From contig CAWFEX010000013.1 in NCBI GenBank assembly GCA_963814955.1, positions 372,001 through 436,000 on the forward strand: 64,000 nt of DNA, given 5' to 3'. Origin of the DNA: DATCJA01 sp963814955 (GTDB lineage: Bacteria; Acidobacteriota; Vicinamibacteria; Vicinamibacterales; UBA2999). Shown piece after piece: positions 17,801 to 28,004 of this stretch (positions are counted from its first letter, which is position 1; every line of letters starts with the position of its first letter). The notes under the pieces are model-generated. The model searched no databases. It was given only the letters and a program-made list of their open reading frames with translations, and was not told where the DNA came from. Made by a program: the position numbers and the translations under genes.

Positions 17801-17916
17801 ACGGCCCCGGACTGGTCCACCACGCTGCCGTTGAATTCCCCGTGGCGGACTGCCCAAACGCTGGGGACGACGGAAAGGAAAAGCACCGCGGCGACGGAGA
17901 CAACGCGGACGAACAT
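14815..17916 (-). pseudogene. Oar-like TonB-dependent receptor, copy 1, multiply frameshifted
   Basis: The start at 17916 has the same GAGGAGGC ribosome site as its intact paralogue at 21015. Order: signal peptide, carboxypeptidase-regulatory-like domain (GSVVDQSGAVLPGA), plug (EAPLIEVTQTTLGSS, NLPTQGREML), then the barrel ending in RTMQLGVRYTF. Homology hops between frames near 17775, 17700, 17432, 16545, 16405, 16020 and 15890, at least seven indels. The normal stop after RYTF is missing: a REP inserted at 14839-14918 extends the frame with YRYVVSGFSRT. The family imports or binds large nutrients across the outer membrane. Confidence 0.8.
14839..14918. repeat. REP pair at the 3' end of receptor copy 1
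   Basis: REPs at 14839-14863 and, in opposite orientation, 14894-14918, both of the GTAG + GTCCGGCT type. The second abuts the RYTF codons of the receptor gene and is read through as VVSGFSRT. Confidence 0.85.
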
Positions 17917-17983
17917 GTCTGCCTCCTCGGGTCTAGGACCCTTGTCAGGTTGGTGGGTTCTTTGAAGTTCCCGTTCCAAGTGG

Positions 17984-18030
17984 GGCGGGTTCCGCAGCGA
18001 GTGTCGATCCCATCGAGCCGCGGACCCGCC
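17984..18030. repeat. GGCGGGTTCCGC hairpin repeat
   Basis: Stem GGCGGGTTCCGC / GCGGACCCGCC around a 24-bp loop, immediately downstream of receptor copy 2. Sister copies at 21203 and 48549 share the layout, so this is a repeat family that may also act as a terminator. Confidence 0.65.
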
Positions 18031-18039
18031 GTCTCTCTT

Positions 18040-21015
18040 TCAGAACGTGTATCGCAATCCCAGCTGCATCGTTCGTGGAAGGTCCGCGTTGATTGACTGC
18101 ATGAAGAATGGCGAGCGGCGATCGCCGACCGGGTTGCCGAAGTTCACCCTGTCGAGCGCGTTGTAGATTTCCCAGTAAAAGCCTACCGACTGCGACGTCG
18201 CCAAGCGGTGCTGGTACTGCATCCGTACATCCAGACTTATCTTGTTATTGCCCTTGATCCCATTCCGGATCGCGAGCCCGTTGGCATCGACCTCCGACAC
18301 GATAGGCAGTGTTGCGTCGTCGCGCCCCCTGACCGGCCGATCGAAGGTGGTGCTGTCACGATCAGCATTCCCGTCGCGTCCTATCGTTTCATTCGCCGGG
18401 TTGCCGGAATAGTAGCGGAACGACGCGCCAATCCCGAGCCCGCGCCACACGTCCCAGTTGGCGCCGCTCGTGAACGCGTGCCGGTTGTCGGTGTTCGCGA
18501 GGCCGTAGTCCAGCCGCGGGTTGAGGTCGTCATTGACGCGCTTTTCGACAATGTTGCCGCCGCCGGTCGTGCTCGCGTTTACATCACGCGCGCGCGACAA
18601 GGTGTACGCGAAACGCCCCGACCACCGGTTGGCGAACCGCCGCGTCAGTCCCACCTCCAGAGCGTCGTAGTCGGTATTGAATTCCGGTCGCGATTGATAC
18701 TGCAGCACGCGCAGGAAGTTGGTGCTGCGCGCCCCCGCCGGGATCAGGGTTCCGTCCGGATCGAACACCGAGGGGCCGGGCCGGCCGATCTGCCCGTTTG
18801 GCAGAAGACGCGGCTCGTTGATGTCGATTCGGAGCGTCTGGTCGCGCCCGCGGTTGCCGACGTAATCCACGGTGAGCGCAATGCCAGGCATGATCTCACG
18901 CTGGATACCGCCGCTGAACCCGATGAGATACCCCATTTTGCGATCGCCGTCGAGAATAGGCTCGCTGTTCACGAAGGAACCGGCTTCGACGCGGCTGCGA
19001 ATGCTCATCATCTCCGCACGGCACGCCGCGCTCATTACCGCCAACCCGTCACGACCATCCGGCCGCAGGCACGCACTCGCGGGAAGCACCCCCCGCGCCG
19101 CTGACTCATCCTGAATGTCGACCAGGTTCACCGGAGAGATCACCGAGCCAATTAGGAGATTGGAGGCAACGGCGGTCGCCTGGTACTCGTAGAACTTGCC
19201 AACCCCCACTCGGATGACTGTCTTGTCGTCGGGAGCGTACGCCATGCCAACCCTGGGTGCGAAGGCGTCCTTCGTGTTCGGGATCATGTGCTGGTAGTCG
19301 TAACGAACACCCAGGCTCAGGGTTAGCTTGCCGGTGGCTTGCCACTTGTCGGCCACGAAGAAGTTCGTGCGCCAGTCGTCCATGCCGTAGAACAGCTCGC
19401 CCAATCGGATGCGGAAGCGGTTCGGATACGTGGCAAGGTTCGCCGCGTCGTAGGGACGGTTCCCGGCAAAATCGAACAACCCGAAGTAGTTTCCTCCGAC
19501 GACATTGGTTCCGCCGTTCTTGCTGACGCCGAAGCCGAACTTCAGGGTGTGATTCTCCGGCGTGAAGGTGAACTGATCACTGAACCCCGTTGTCACCACG
19601 GACGCACCGCTCGGGCTTTCATGCGGGCCAGCCTGATAGTCCGGATGCAGCTGCCCGGAGCCAAAGTCCAACTGGTCGCGGCCGCCAAGACCAATGAGCT
19701 CACCCTCTCCACCGCCCGTGATTTCCCAGACTTTGTCACCACCCGTATCGAAGAGCGCCTGGTCTCCGACGTGCAGCTTCTCGCTGACCCGGAACACCCG
19801 CGCCTCGTTCACCATGCGATTGTTGAGCACACCGAGCCACTGACCGCTCCAGAAAAACTCTCCCGGCTTCGGGGCGCGTTCAATTCTCATGGCGGAGATC
19901 GTCCGCTTGTCCCGCTCGTGGTCCTGGCCATTCACCGCATTCGGGTCGAACAGCGTGCGGAAATTGAACCGATTCGACGAGTTGAGCTCGTAGTCCACCC
20001 GTTGAAAGATGTTGGTGGATTTGATGGGAAGGGCGACGGAGTACGACGTCGCCAGAGGCGCAGCCTCCGCGGGATACGTCAGGCTGGCCGCCTGGTCGAT
20101 CTGGAGGCGCTCGATGTTGAAGAAGAAGAACGCCTTGTTCCTTATGATCGGCCCGCCGACGCTGCCCAACGTCGTCTTGACGCCGCTGTCCGGCTTTGCT
20201 GTCCCGGCCAGTTTCGTGAAGTGGTTGGTGCCATCCAGGCTGCTGTCCTGATAATAGAACGCGCCCCGGCCATGGAACGCGTTGGTCCCGCTCTTGGTGA
20301 CCGAGTTCACGATGGCGCCGGTTGCGCCTCCGTACTCGGCGCCGTATTCGTGCACGAGCACCTGAAACTCCGACGTGGTGTCGATCGTCATGCGTGTCTG
20401 CGATCCCGACCCTGTCAACGTGCGATCGTCGTTGTTGTACATGCCGTCGACCATGAACAGATTGCCGCCCGTCTCGCGGCCGTTGGCGCTGTACTGCGAA
20501 CCCTCGAAGGCGCCCGGCCCAAGGTTGGGCGTCATGCCGGGAACCAGGGCCAGCAAGGCGTACTGCTGGCGCCCCTGCGTCGGCAGATCGTCGATCTGCT
20601 GTGCCGTGATGTTGGCCCCGATCTGCGTCTGCGTGACCTCGATGATCGGCGCTTCGCCGGTCACCGTAACCACGTCGGTCAGCCCCCCGACCGGCAACAC
20701 CAGGTTGAAGGTGACGGCCTGGCCGACGAGCACCGCGACTCCCGTGCGCGTCTGGGTCTGAAAGCCGGTCAGCTCGGCCCGAATTGCGTATCGACCGGGC
20801 GGAACGGCCGCGATCACGAACCTACCGCTCTCGTTCGAGACGACCGTCCGCATCAGGCCGGTGGCCTCGTCGGTGATGGTGATTGTTGCGCCGGGAAGGA
20901 GACTCCCGGTTTGATCAGCGACGTTCCCGTTGACTTCGGCGACGCCTCCCTGTCCGAATGCCGGGATGACAGCGAGGACGGTGATTGCAGCGACGCGCAA
21001 CGCACTACGAAGCAT
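18040..21015 (-). CDS. Oar-like TonB-dependent receptor, copy 2 (intact)
   Basis: A 991-residue outer-membrane protein. Signal peptide 1-22 (AVIPAFGQ), carboxypeptidase-regulatory-like domain about 28-105 (GNVADQTGSLLPGATITITD, GRYAIRAELTGF), plug about 115-240 (EAPIIEVTQTQIGANI, DLPTQGRQQYALLALVPGM, GNLFMVDGMYNNDD, EYGAEYGGATGAIVN), then a long beta-barrel ending in RTMQLGLRYTF with the usual C-terminal phenylalanine. Such proteins take up unknown substrates with TonB energy; Oar itself is needed for development in Myxococcus. It is flanked on both sides by broken paralogues about 3 kb long, a tandem triplication. Confidence 0.9.
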   Translation of the reverse strand: MLRSALRVAAITVLAVIPAFGQGGVAEVNGNVADQTGSLLPGATITITDEATGLMRTVVSNESGRFVIAAVPPGRYAIRAELTGFQTQTRTGVAVLVGQAVTFNLVLPVGGLTDVVTVTGEAPIIEVTQTQIGANITAQQIDDLPTQGRQQYALLALVPGMTPNLGPGAFEGSQYSANGRETGGNLFMVDGMYNNDDRTLTGSGSQTRMTIDTTSEFQVLVHEYGAEYGGATGAIVNSVTKSGTNAFHGRGAFYYQDSSLDGTNHFTKLAGTAKPDSGVKTTLGSVGGPIIRNKAFFFFNIERLQIDQAASLTYPAEAAPLATSYSVALPIKSTNIFQRVDYELNSSNRFNFRTLFDPNAVNGQDHERDKRTISAMRIERAPKPGEFFWSGQWLGVLNNRMVNEARVFRVSEKLHVGDQALFDTGGDKVWEITGGGEGELIGLGGRDQLDFGSGQLHPDYQAGPHESPSGASVVTTGFSDQFTFTPENHTLKFGFGVSKNGGTNVVGGNYFGLFDFAGNRPYDAANLATYPNRFRIRLGELFYGMDDWRTNFFVADKWQATGKLTLSLGVRYDYQHMIPNTKDAFAPRVGMAYAPDDKTVIRVGVGKFYEYQATAVASNLLIGSVISPVNLVDIQDESAARGVLPASACLRPDGRDGLAVMSAACRAEMMSIRSRVEAGSFVNSEPILDGDRKMGYLIGFSGGIQREIMPGIALTVDYVGNRGRDQTLRIDINEPRLLPNGQIGRPGPSVFDPDGTLIPAGARSTNFLRVLQYQSRPEFNTDYDALEVGLTRRFANRWSGRFAYTLSRARDVNASTTGGGNIVEKRVNDDLNPRLDYGLANTDNRHAFTSGANWDVWRGLGIGASFRYYSGNPANETIGRDGNADRDSTTFDRPVRGRDDATLPIVSEVDANGLAIRNGIKGNNKISLDVRMQYQHRLATSQSVGFYWEIYNALDRVNFGNPVGDRRSPFFMQSINADLPRTMQLGLRYTF

Positions 21016-21202
21016 GTCGGCCTCCTCGGGTTAATCGAGTAAAAGGGCCGCCGACGCCGTATGAGTGCGGGGTCGTATATCTGCGCGCGATCCTAGGAGC
21101 GGCTCATCGGCGAGTCAAGCCGCAAATCGGTCGACACTCTTAAAAACGGATCCTGGTGAGGACGGAACTTCCGGATGAGGTGGCAATGAGGATTGTGGGG
21201 AT

Positions 21203-21240
21203 GGCGGGTCCGCGGCTCGATACTCGCCGCGGAACCCGCC
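21203..21240. repeat. GGCGGGTCCGCGG hairpin repeat
   Basis: Stem GGCGGGTCCGCGG / CCGCGGAACCCGCC downstream of receptor copy 3. The rest of the 21016-21264 gap shows no gene and must hold the promoter of copy 2. Confidence 0.65.
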
Positions 21241-21264
21241 CCACGTACGGCCTACATCAGAGTT

Positions 21265-24257
21265 TCAGAATGTGTATCGCACTCCCAACTGCATCGTTCG
21301 CGGAAGATCGGCCACGATCGACTGCATGAAGAACGCCGACGAACGGTCGCCGACGGGGTTGCCGAAATTCACCCTGTCGAACGCGTTGTAGATTTCCCAG
21401 TAGAAGCCCAGCGCCTGCGCCGTCGCCATGCGGAGCTCGTATTGGAGGCGCAGATCGAACCCTATCTTGTTGCTTCCCTTGATCCCGTTCCGGATCGCGA
21501 GTCCATTGGCGTCGACGTCCGACACGATCGGCCGCGTGGCGTCGTCGCGGCCTCTGACCGGGCGGTCTGCGGCACCCTGCCCGGTGGTCTGGTTGTCGCG
21601 GTCGCCGTTGGCGTCACGGCCCAGCGTTTCATTGGCCGGATTGCCCGAGTAGTACCGGAACGACGCGCCGATTCCGAGCCCACGCCAGGCATCCCAGTTG
21701 CCGCCGCTCGTAAAGGCGTGCCGGTTGTCGGTGTTTGCGAGCCCATAGTCGAGCCGCGGGTTGAGGTCGTCGTTGACACGCTTCTCGACGATGTTGCCGC
21801 CGTTGGAGAAACCGGCATTGACATCGCGCGCACGCGACAAGGTGTACCCCAGGCGACCGGACCATCGGTTGGCGAACCGGCGCTGCAGGCCGATTTCAAG
21901 CGCGTCGTAGTCGGTGTTGAATTCCGGCCGCGACTGATACTGCAGCACGCGCAGGAAGTTCGTGCTGCGCGCCGCAGCGGGGATCAGCGTTCCGTCGGGA
22001 TCGAACACCGACGGACCCGGCCGCCCGATCGTTCCGTTTGGCAGCACACGCGGCTCGTTGATGTCGATGCGGAGCGTCTGGTCGCGCCCGCGGTTGCCGA
22101 CATAATCCACGGTGAGAGCGATGCCAGGCAGCAGCTCGCGCTGGATACCGCCGCTGAATCCAATCAGGTACCCCATCTTGCGGTCCCCGTCGAGTACCGG
22201 CTCGTTGTTCACGAACCCCCCGGCGTCTACGCGGTTTCGAACGCTGATCAGCTCCGCGCGGCACGCAGGACTGATCACGGCGAGCCCATCACGGCCAGCC
22301 GGGCTGAGGCATGGATTGGCGGGAATCACTCCGCGCGCGGCAGATGTGTCCTCGCCCGTGTCGTAGATGAACGCGGGCGTGATCACGGCGCCGGCCTCGA
22401 GGTTGGAGAGGACGGCGGTCGCCTGGTACTCGTAGAACTTGCCGACGCCCGCTCGAATGAGTGTCTTCTCGTCGGGGGCGTAGGCCACGCCCACCCGCGG
22501 CGCGAAGGCATCCTTCGTGTTCGGGATCATGTGCTGGTAGTCGTAGCGGATGCCCAGGTTCAGCGTCAGTTTGCTACTCGCCTGCCACTTGTCGGCGACG
22601 AAGAAGTTGGTGCGCCAGTCGTCCATGGCGAGAAACAGGTCACCCATCCGCATGCGGAACCGCCTCGGCCACGTGGCAAGGTTCGCCGACTCGAAGGGCC
22701 GGTTCCCGGCAAACTCGAAGATCCCGAAGTAGTTGTGCGCCGACGATATTGGTCCCGCCGTTCTTGCTGGCGCCGAAGCCGAACTTCAAAGTGTGATTCT
22801 CCGGCGTGAAGGTGAACTGGTTGCTGAACCCTGTGGTCACGACCGACGCGCCGCTCGGGCTTTCATGCGGCCCGGCCTGATAGTCCGGATGCATCTGCCC
22901 GGAGCCGAAGTCCAGCTGGTCGCGCCCGCCAAGGCCGATGAGCTCACCCTCTCCGACACCGGAGAGCGCCCACACCTTGCCGCCACCCTCGTCGAAGAGT
23001 GCCTGATCTCCGACGTGCAGATTCTCGAGCACGCGGAATACCCGCGCCTCGTTCACCATGCGGTTTCCCAGCACACCAAGCCACTGGGTGCTCCAGAAAA
23101 ACTCTCCCGGCTTCGGCGCGCGTTCGATTCTCATCGCCGAGATTGTCCGTTTGTCCCGTTCGTGATCCTGACCGTCCACCGCGTTCGGATCGAACAGCGC
23201 CCGGAAATTGAACCTGTTCGACGCGTTCAGCTCGTAGTCCACACGCTGAAAGATGTTGGTGGATTTGATGGGAAGGGTGGTGGAGTACAGCTCGCCAGCG
23301 GCGCTGCCTCTGCCGGATAGTTCAGGCTGGCCGCCTGTTGGATCTGAAGGCGCTCGATATTGAAGAAGAAGAATGCCTTGTTCCTCAGAATCGGTCCGCC
23401 GATGCTGCCGAGCGTCGTCTTGATACCGCTGTCCGGCTTGTCCAGGCCATTCTTTTTCACGAAGTAGTTGGTGGCATCCAGGCTGCTGTCCTGGAGGTAG
23501 AACGCGCCCCGGCCATGAATGGCGTTGGTGCCGCTCTTGGTGACCGCGTTCACGATCGCGCCGGTGGAGCCTCCGTACTCGGCGCCGTACTCGTGCACCA
23601 GCACCTGGTACTCGGAGGTGGTGTCGATCGTCATGCGGGTCTGCGATCCCGTTCCGGCCAGTGTTCGATCGTCGTTGTTGTACATGCCGTCGACCATGAA
23701 CAGATTGCCGCCCGTCTCACGGCCGTTGGCGCTGTACTGCGAACCCTCGAAGGCGCCCGGCGCAAGGTTGGGCGTCATGCCGGGCACCAGGGCCAGCAAC
23801 GCGTACTGCTGGCGTCCCTGTGTCGGCAGGTCGTCGATCTGCTGTGCCGTGATGTTGGCGCCAATCTGGGTCTGCGTGACCTCGATGATCGGCGCCTCGC
23901 CGGTCACCGTAATCTGATCCTGCAGACCTCCGATCGGCAGCGCGAAGCTGAGTGTGACGGCCTGGCCGACAGCGACAGCGATTCCGGTCTGTGTCTGCGT
24001 CTGAAAGCCCTGAAGCTCTGTCCGGACCGTGTAGCGGCCGGGCGTTACCGCGACGATGACGAAGCGGCCACCCTCGTTGGTGACAGCCGTCCGGACCAGT
24101 CCGGTGGATTCTTCTGTGATGGTGACGGTTGCACCGGGAAGGGTGCTCCCGGTTTGATCGAGTACGGTCCCGTTGACTTCAGAAACGCCTCCTTGGCCGA
24201 GCACAGGAACGACAGACAACAACAAAACCACCGCGGCGTACAAGTACGGCGAAGCAT
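21265..24257 (-). pseudogene. Oar-like TonB-dependent receptor, copy 3, three frameshifts
   Basis: Very close to copy 2 over its whole length (GQGGVSEVNGTVLDQTGSTL, the same plug and barrel motifs, end RTMQLGVRYTF). The ATG at 24257 with GAGGAGGC upstream matches the copy 2 start, but the frame shifts within the first 10 codons (near 24245). It shifts again near 23290 (after EAAPLAS) and near 22738 (after NIVG). The three pieces together equal a full 990-residue receptor. High similarity to copy 2 points to a recent duplication; the shifts may be sequencing errors. Confidence 0.8.
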
Positions 24258-24301
24258 AAACGGCCTCCTCGGGTTGTGGGGGTGGTATGCGGGCTGGGAA
24301 A

Positions 24302-24343
24302 GGACCGACGACCGACACCGACGACCGACGACGACGACCGACG
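24302..24343. repeat. Low-complexity CGACGAC tract
   Basis: About 42 bp built from GACGACC and CGACACC units in the promoter gap upstream of receptor copy 3. The rest of 24258-24579 shows no gene. Confidence 0.6.
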
Positions 24344-24579
24344 CGTGAGTTTTCCGAAAGATTGGTCTACATACGCCGCGCCATACTAGGAATTGCGCGG
24401 TTTGGAGTCAAGGGCCAAGCGACCCGGTCAACGGACGTGAAGAAAATGCGGATGAGGTTCTGCTCGGAAGAGAACCGCCCGAAAAACGGCCACGCGGCCG
24501 ATCAGGGGTCGGAGTTACTATCTTCCGATCCTTCAGCGACCCGTTGGCAGCGGCGGCGTTGAACGAGGAGGGTTGTGAG

Positions 24580-24835
24580 ATGCGGAGTGCATTCACAAGC
24601 TCGGTAATCGCCATAGGTTTCCTGGCAATCGGCCCGGTCGCGGCCCCCCGTCAGACAACCGCTCCAGCACGAACCGCCGACGGCAGGCCCAAACTGCAAG
24701 GCATCTGGCAGGTGATGAACACGGCCGCGTGGGACCCTTGAAGAGGCGTGCTGGGAAGGGGAGCGCGATCGTCAAAACATTCTCGACGCGGGCTATAAGC
24801 AGTATTATTACGGGGAAGCCTGGCGAGGGCGGTAA
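24580..24835 (+). pseudogene. DGKPDLxGIW-family gene with large internal deletion
   Basis: The ATG at 24580 after GAGGAGGG starts a signal peptide and then TADGRPKLQGIWQVMNTAAWD, the normal family N-terminus. A stop follows at once. In the next frame EEACWEGERDRQNIL and AGYKQYYYGEAWRGR read like a C-terminal tail, ending at 24835. About 250 codons expected between them are absent. It sits directly upstream of a DUF6152 gene. Confidence 0.6.
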
Positions 24836-24874
24836 GAGGATCCGATATCAGTCGGATGTGAAGGGAGCCTAGCG

Positions 24875-25282
24875 ATGACATTCAGAGTTTCTCTAACGGC
24901 CGCTGTCGTCGGTCTCCTGCTGACGGCGGTTGCTGCATCCGCGCACCATTCGTTTGCCGCCGAGTTCGATGTGAACAAGCCGATCAAGCTCCGAGGGACG
25001 CTGACGAAGATGGAGTGGGTCAACCCTCACGGCTGGATCTACATCGACGTCAAGCAGCCGGATGGCAAAGTGACAAACTGGGCGATCGAGGCCGGCTCGG
25101 CGAACGCGCTCATCCGCCGCGGACTGCGGCAGACTGACTTTCCCGCGGGCGTTGAGGTGATGGTCGAGGGCTACCAGGCCAAGAACGGGACGCAGAAGGC
25201 CAACGGCAGCACCGTGACGTTCGCCGACGGTCGCAATTTCTTCCTCGGCGCGTCCGACGCGGGGGCGCCGCCGACGAAGTGA
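24875..25282 (+). CDS. Secreted DUF6152 family protein
   Basis: 135 residues: signal peptide to about residue 23 (AVAASAHH), then HHSFAAEFDVNKPIKLRGTL, KMEWVNPHGWIYIDV, NWAIEAGSANALIRRG, GVEVMVEGYQAKNGTQ and a FLGASDAGAPP ending. Close in sequence to the gene at 3909. A ribosome site (AAGGGAGC) precedes the ATG. Downstream of a decayed DGKPDLxGIW gene and convergent with another DUF6152 gene. Function unknown; exported. Confidence 0.85.
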   Translation: MTFRVSLTAAVVGLLLTAVAASAHHSFAAEFDVNKPIKLRGTLTKMEWVNPHGWIYIDVKQPDGKVTNWAIEAGSANALIRRGLRQTDFPAGVEVMVEGYQAKNGTQKANGSTVTFADGRNFFLGASDAGAPPTK

Positions 25283-25286
25283 GGAA

Positions 25287-25377
25287 CGAACAAGTCACAA
25301 GTCGCAAGTCACAGGTCACGAGTCACAACTTCAACCGAAGAACCTTTGTGACTTGAGCCTTGTGACTTGTGACTTGA
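25287..25377. repeat. CACAAGT array with inverted half
   Basis: Direct units (AAGTCACA) on the left and inverted units (TGTGACTTG) on the right, about 90 bp, between two convergent DUF6152 genes. A possible bidirectional terminator. Confidence 0.75.
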
Positions 25378-25392
25378 TCCGCCGCCGCCGGC

Positions 25393-25782
25393 CTACGGCG
25401 GCGGCGCCTGGCTCGAGCCAGCGAACATCTTCCTTCCGTTCAGCAGCACCGTCTTCGCGTTCATCAGTTTGCTGCCGTCGCGCGCCAGGAAGCCATCCAC
25501 GGTGAGAGTGTCGCCGATCTTTATGTCGTCGCGCTTCCAGCCGAGCCTGATGAGCGCCATGATATTTCCCATTTCAATCGCCCAACTCGTGACGTTGCCC
25601 GCGTCGTCTTTTGCATCGACGTGCAAGAAAATATGCGGGTTCGCCCATTCCATCTTCGTAACCGGGCCGGTAATGGTGATCGGCTTTGCGGCGTCGAATT
25701 CGGCCGCGAACGAGTGATGCGCATGGACGGGGTGTGTCGCGAGCGCGAGGCCGAGAAGCGATGCGGCCACTACGTGTCTCAT
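25393..25782 (-). CDS. Secreted DUF6152 family protein
   Basis: 129 residues with signal peptide (LALATHPVHA) and the family core HHSFAAEFDAAKPITITGPV, KMEWANPHIFLHVDAKDDAG, WAIEMGNIMALIRLGWK, IGDTLTVDGFLARDGS. The start has GAGGAGGGC... upstream. It lies 10 bp downstream of a DGKPDLSGLW gene on the same strand, so the two are almost certainly co-transcribed. This is the clearest operon pairing of the two families in the window. Confidence 0.85.
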   Translation of the reverse strand: MRHVVAASLLGLALATHPVHAHHSFAAEFDAAKPITITGPVTKMEWANPHIFLHVDAKDDAGNVTSWAIEMGNIMALIRLGWKRDDIKIGDTLTVDGFLARDGSKLMNAKTVLLNGRKMFAGSSQAPPP

Positions 25783-25792
25783 GATGCCCTCC

Positions 25793-26621
25793 TCACTTCG
25801 CGGCTGTCGGTCCCACCATGTGCTGCAGCGACTTTTCGTTCTCGTTGCAGACGTATTCGAGCAGGTCCGTGTTAATCGCCAGCGACAGCTTGAACGTAGT
25901 CGTCCACGGCTTCGTGTACGCCTTCGGATCGTCGACCGTCAGTTCCACCTGGAGAGTCCCGTAGTTCACGCGCCGAATGCGCTCGACCGTCCGGGCCTGG
26001 TCCGTGAGCGGGTGCCCCATGATGTCCAGCCATTGTCCGTCCTTGTAGCCGCTGGTTTCGACCACCAGCGTGTCGCCGTCCCACTTGCCGACCGAATAGC
26101 CCTTGAAGGAAGGCTCGGGGTTCTTCGGGAGCGTACGGCCGTCGAGAAAGATCTGGCGGTACCTGCAGCATGTATTCGTCGAGGATCGTCAGGCTGTCGG
26201 CCGTCTGAATGATCTTCTGCATCGCGAAGCTGGGCCACGCCCGCGGCGATGCGATTGGCAGACACCGCGCAACGGTGTCGTCCTTCCCGAGGTCGGCGCC
26301 GCGCTGCTTCACGAGCGCCTCTGCCCAGGGTTGCATGGGCAGATTGGGAGCAATGTTGATGGCCTGTGAGGGGATGCCGGTCTGCGCATCGATGCATCCC
26401 AGGCGGGCCTTCGTCTCGTCGCACGGCATCCGCTCTGCATCCCACAATCCCGAGAGATCCGGTTTCCCGTCCGCCATTGCCGGCGCAGGCGCCTCGAGGT
26501 TCGGCGTGCCCGCCGCCGTCAGCGGCACCTTCGTGCGGACGTCGTGCCACTGCGCAGATAACGGCGCGGCAGCGCAGCCAACGATGACGATGAGAACGAC
26601 CATTTGTCCGAGTGGGTACAT
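25793..26621 (-). pseudogene. Secreted DGKPDLSGLW-family protein, one frameshift
   Basis: The ATG at 26621 follows AGAAGG and starts a signal peptide ending near AAAPLSAQ. Frame one covers MADGKPDLSGLWDAERMPC, SFAMQKIIQTADSLTILDEY. Near 26160 the frame must shift, after which the next frame reads YRQIFLDGRTLPKNPEP, SVGKWDGDTLVVETSGYKDG, WLDIMGHPLTDQARTVERI and LLEYVCNENEKSLQHM to the stop at 25793. Corrected length is about 276 residues. Function unknown; co-transcribed with the downstream DUF6152 gene. Confidence 0.75.
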
Positions 26622-26814
26622 ACGTGCCTTCTTTCCGCGAGGTTGTCTTCGCCGATACGTACCCGGCAACAAGGTGTCTATGGTGATTAACGCGCGGGAG
26701 CTGTAGATCCGAACACTCGCGCCCTTCAGTGGTGGTCCGTAGCGTCCGCCTTTACCTCGACTGTTTTGGGCTGTCATGAGTGAGTCGAAGGCCAGGCGGG
26801 AGACCACCAACGGT

Positions 26815-26946
26815 CCGGCTGACCACCTCCGCCAAGGTCGCGTCGCTGCGCGACGCGACAAGCAGTGCTGCTTGGCGGTTCGCCGGCGAACCGCCCCGGG
26901 TGGTCCGCCGAAGCCTTTGGCGAAGGCGGAAGCCGGACACTACGGT
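26815..26946. repeat. Composite BIME with nested stems
   Basis: Outer arms GTCCGGCT (about 26811) and AGCCGGACACTACGG (to 26946) enclose CCACC...GCCAAGG / CCTTTGGCG...GGTGG-like arms and an inner GTCGCG/CGCGAC stem. The same nested plan with another outer stem occurs at 57955 and 62564. The stretch 26622-26953 has no gene; a decayed REP-like sequence is also present at 26736. Confidence 0.65.
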
Positions 26947-26953
26947 CGGAGCG

Positions 26954-27989
26954 TTACCAGCCGATCACCATGTCCTTCGTCGCTGTATCGAAGCAGACGG
27001 GCGTGCGATAGAGCACGTCCAGTGTTCGCGTCCGGGGCGACGCGCGCCTGATCGCATAGGCGGGCGGGTAGTTCGAGGCCCAGAGCATCGCACCAGGGCC
27101 ATCGTGATGGCCGATGAACACCGTGGCAGGACTGAATGTCTTGACGAGTTCGACAAGCGGCGGAATTCCTGCCTCGAAGTTGACGTAAGGGAGCATCGCT
27201 ACATCGACGGCCTCCGCGCGCTGCATCAGCGCACGCTGTTCGTTTGTGATCGGCCCCGGGCTGTCCGCAAACATCACCCGGAAGTTGTTGCCAAGCGTGA
27301 ACAGATAGTTGATCACGCCCGTCGTCCCGATGCTCGGATCCCGGCTGCCACGGGCGCGAACCGCCTCGGCCTGCTTCGCCTCCGCGTCCGAGTACAGAAT
27401 CCTGCAGCGCTGCCGTCTGCAACGCCGCCTGCTGTTTCTCCAGGAATCCCTCCGGCACCGTTGTGGCAATGACGTTGTGTCGCCCGAGCACGGTTTCGAC
27501 TCGGACGCCTGGATACTGCAACACTTCGCCGCCTTTGACGGCCTTGAATTGCCGGGCGCCAAGACCACCTTTCGCAACGACGTCACCCGTCTGCGCCGCG
27601 CCGATTACTGTAGCGCCGGTTTGCCTGGCGACGGACGCCGCATCCGACATGTGATCGAAGTGCGGATGGCCGATGAAGATCGCGGTCGCCTTTTTGAACT
27701 CCTGAGGCGTCACGCCTATGCGGTGGTTACGTGGCACACGTTCGTAATACGCGTCGAGCAGGAAGACGTTGTCGCGATAGACCAGCTCGTAATTGGTGTG
27801 GCCAAGCCACCGGATGACAACCGTCTCCTGACTCTTCGGCAGCGGTCCGCCCGCCGAGACCGGTGTCAACAGTTGACACGCAGGGTCCTGGTGCAGCGTC
27901 TCGCGAGGCGTTTGTACGTAAAGCACGGCTGGCGAAAGCACCATAGCGCAGAGACAAAGGAGTATGCAGAAACGCATCGAAGCGGTCAT
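26954..27989 (-). pseudogene. Secreted MBL-fold hydrolase, one frameshift
   Basis: Signal peptide (MRFCILLCLCAMVLS), then a metallo-beta-lactamase fold: VIRWLGHTNYELVYRDNVFL and the zinc motif HPHFDH (in FIGHPHFDHMSDAA), then VLGRHNVIATTVPEG. The frame breaks near 27395; the other frame continues with TTGVINYLFTLGNNFRVMFADSPGP, TVFIGHHDGPG and a VCFDTATKDMVIGW end. UlaG-like members of this superfamily hydrolyse esters or lactones; the substrate here is unknown. It is the downstream member of a pair with the paralogue at 28005. Confidence 0.75.
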
Positions 27990-28004
27990 GAGCAGCTCCT
28001 CGTC

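Noticed and set aside
19339..21042. 567-codon open frame on the plus strand
   Set aside because: Fully antisense to the intact Oar-like receptor; composition is Arg/Val/Asp-rich with no domain. The same holds for the plus-strand frames at 16533-17537, 21193-22809 and 23338-24348.
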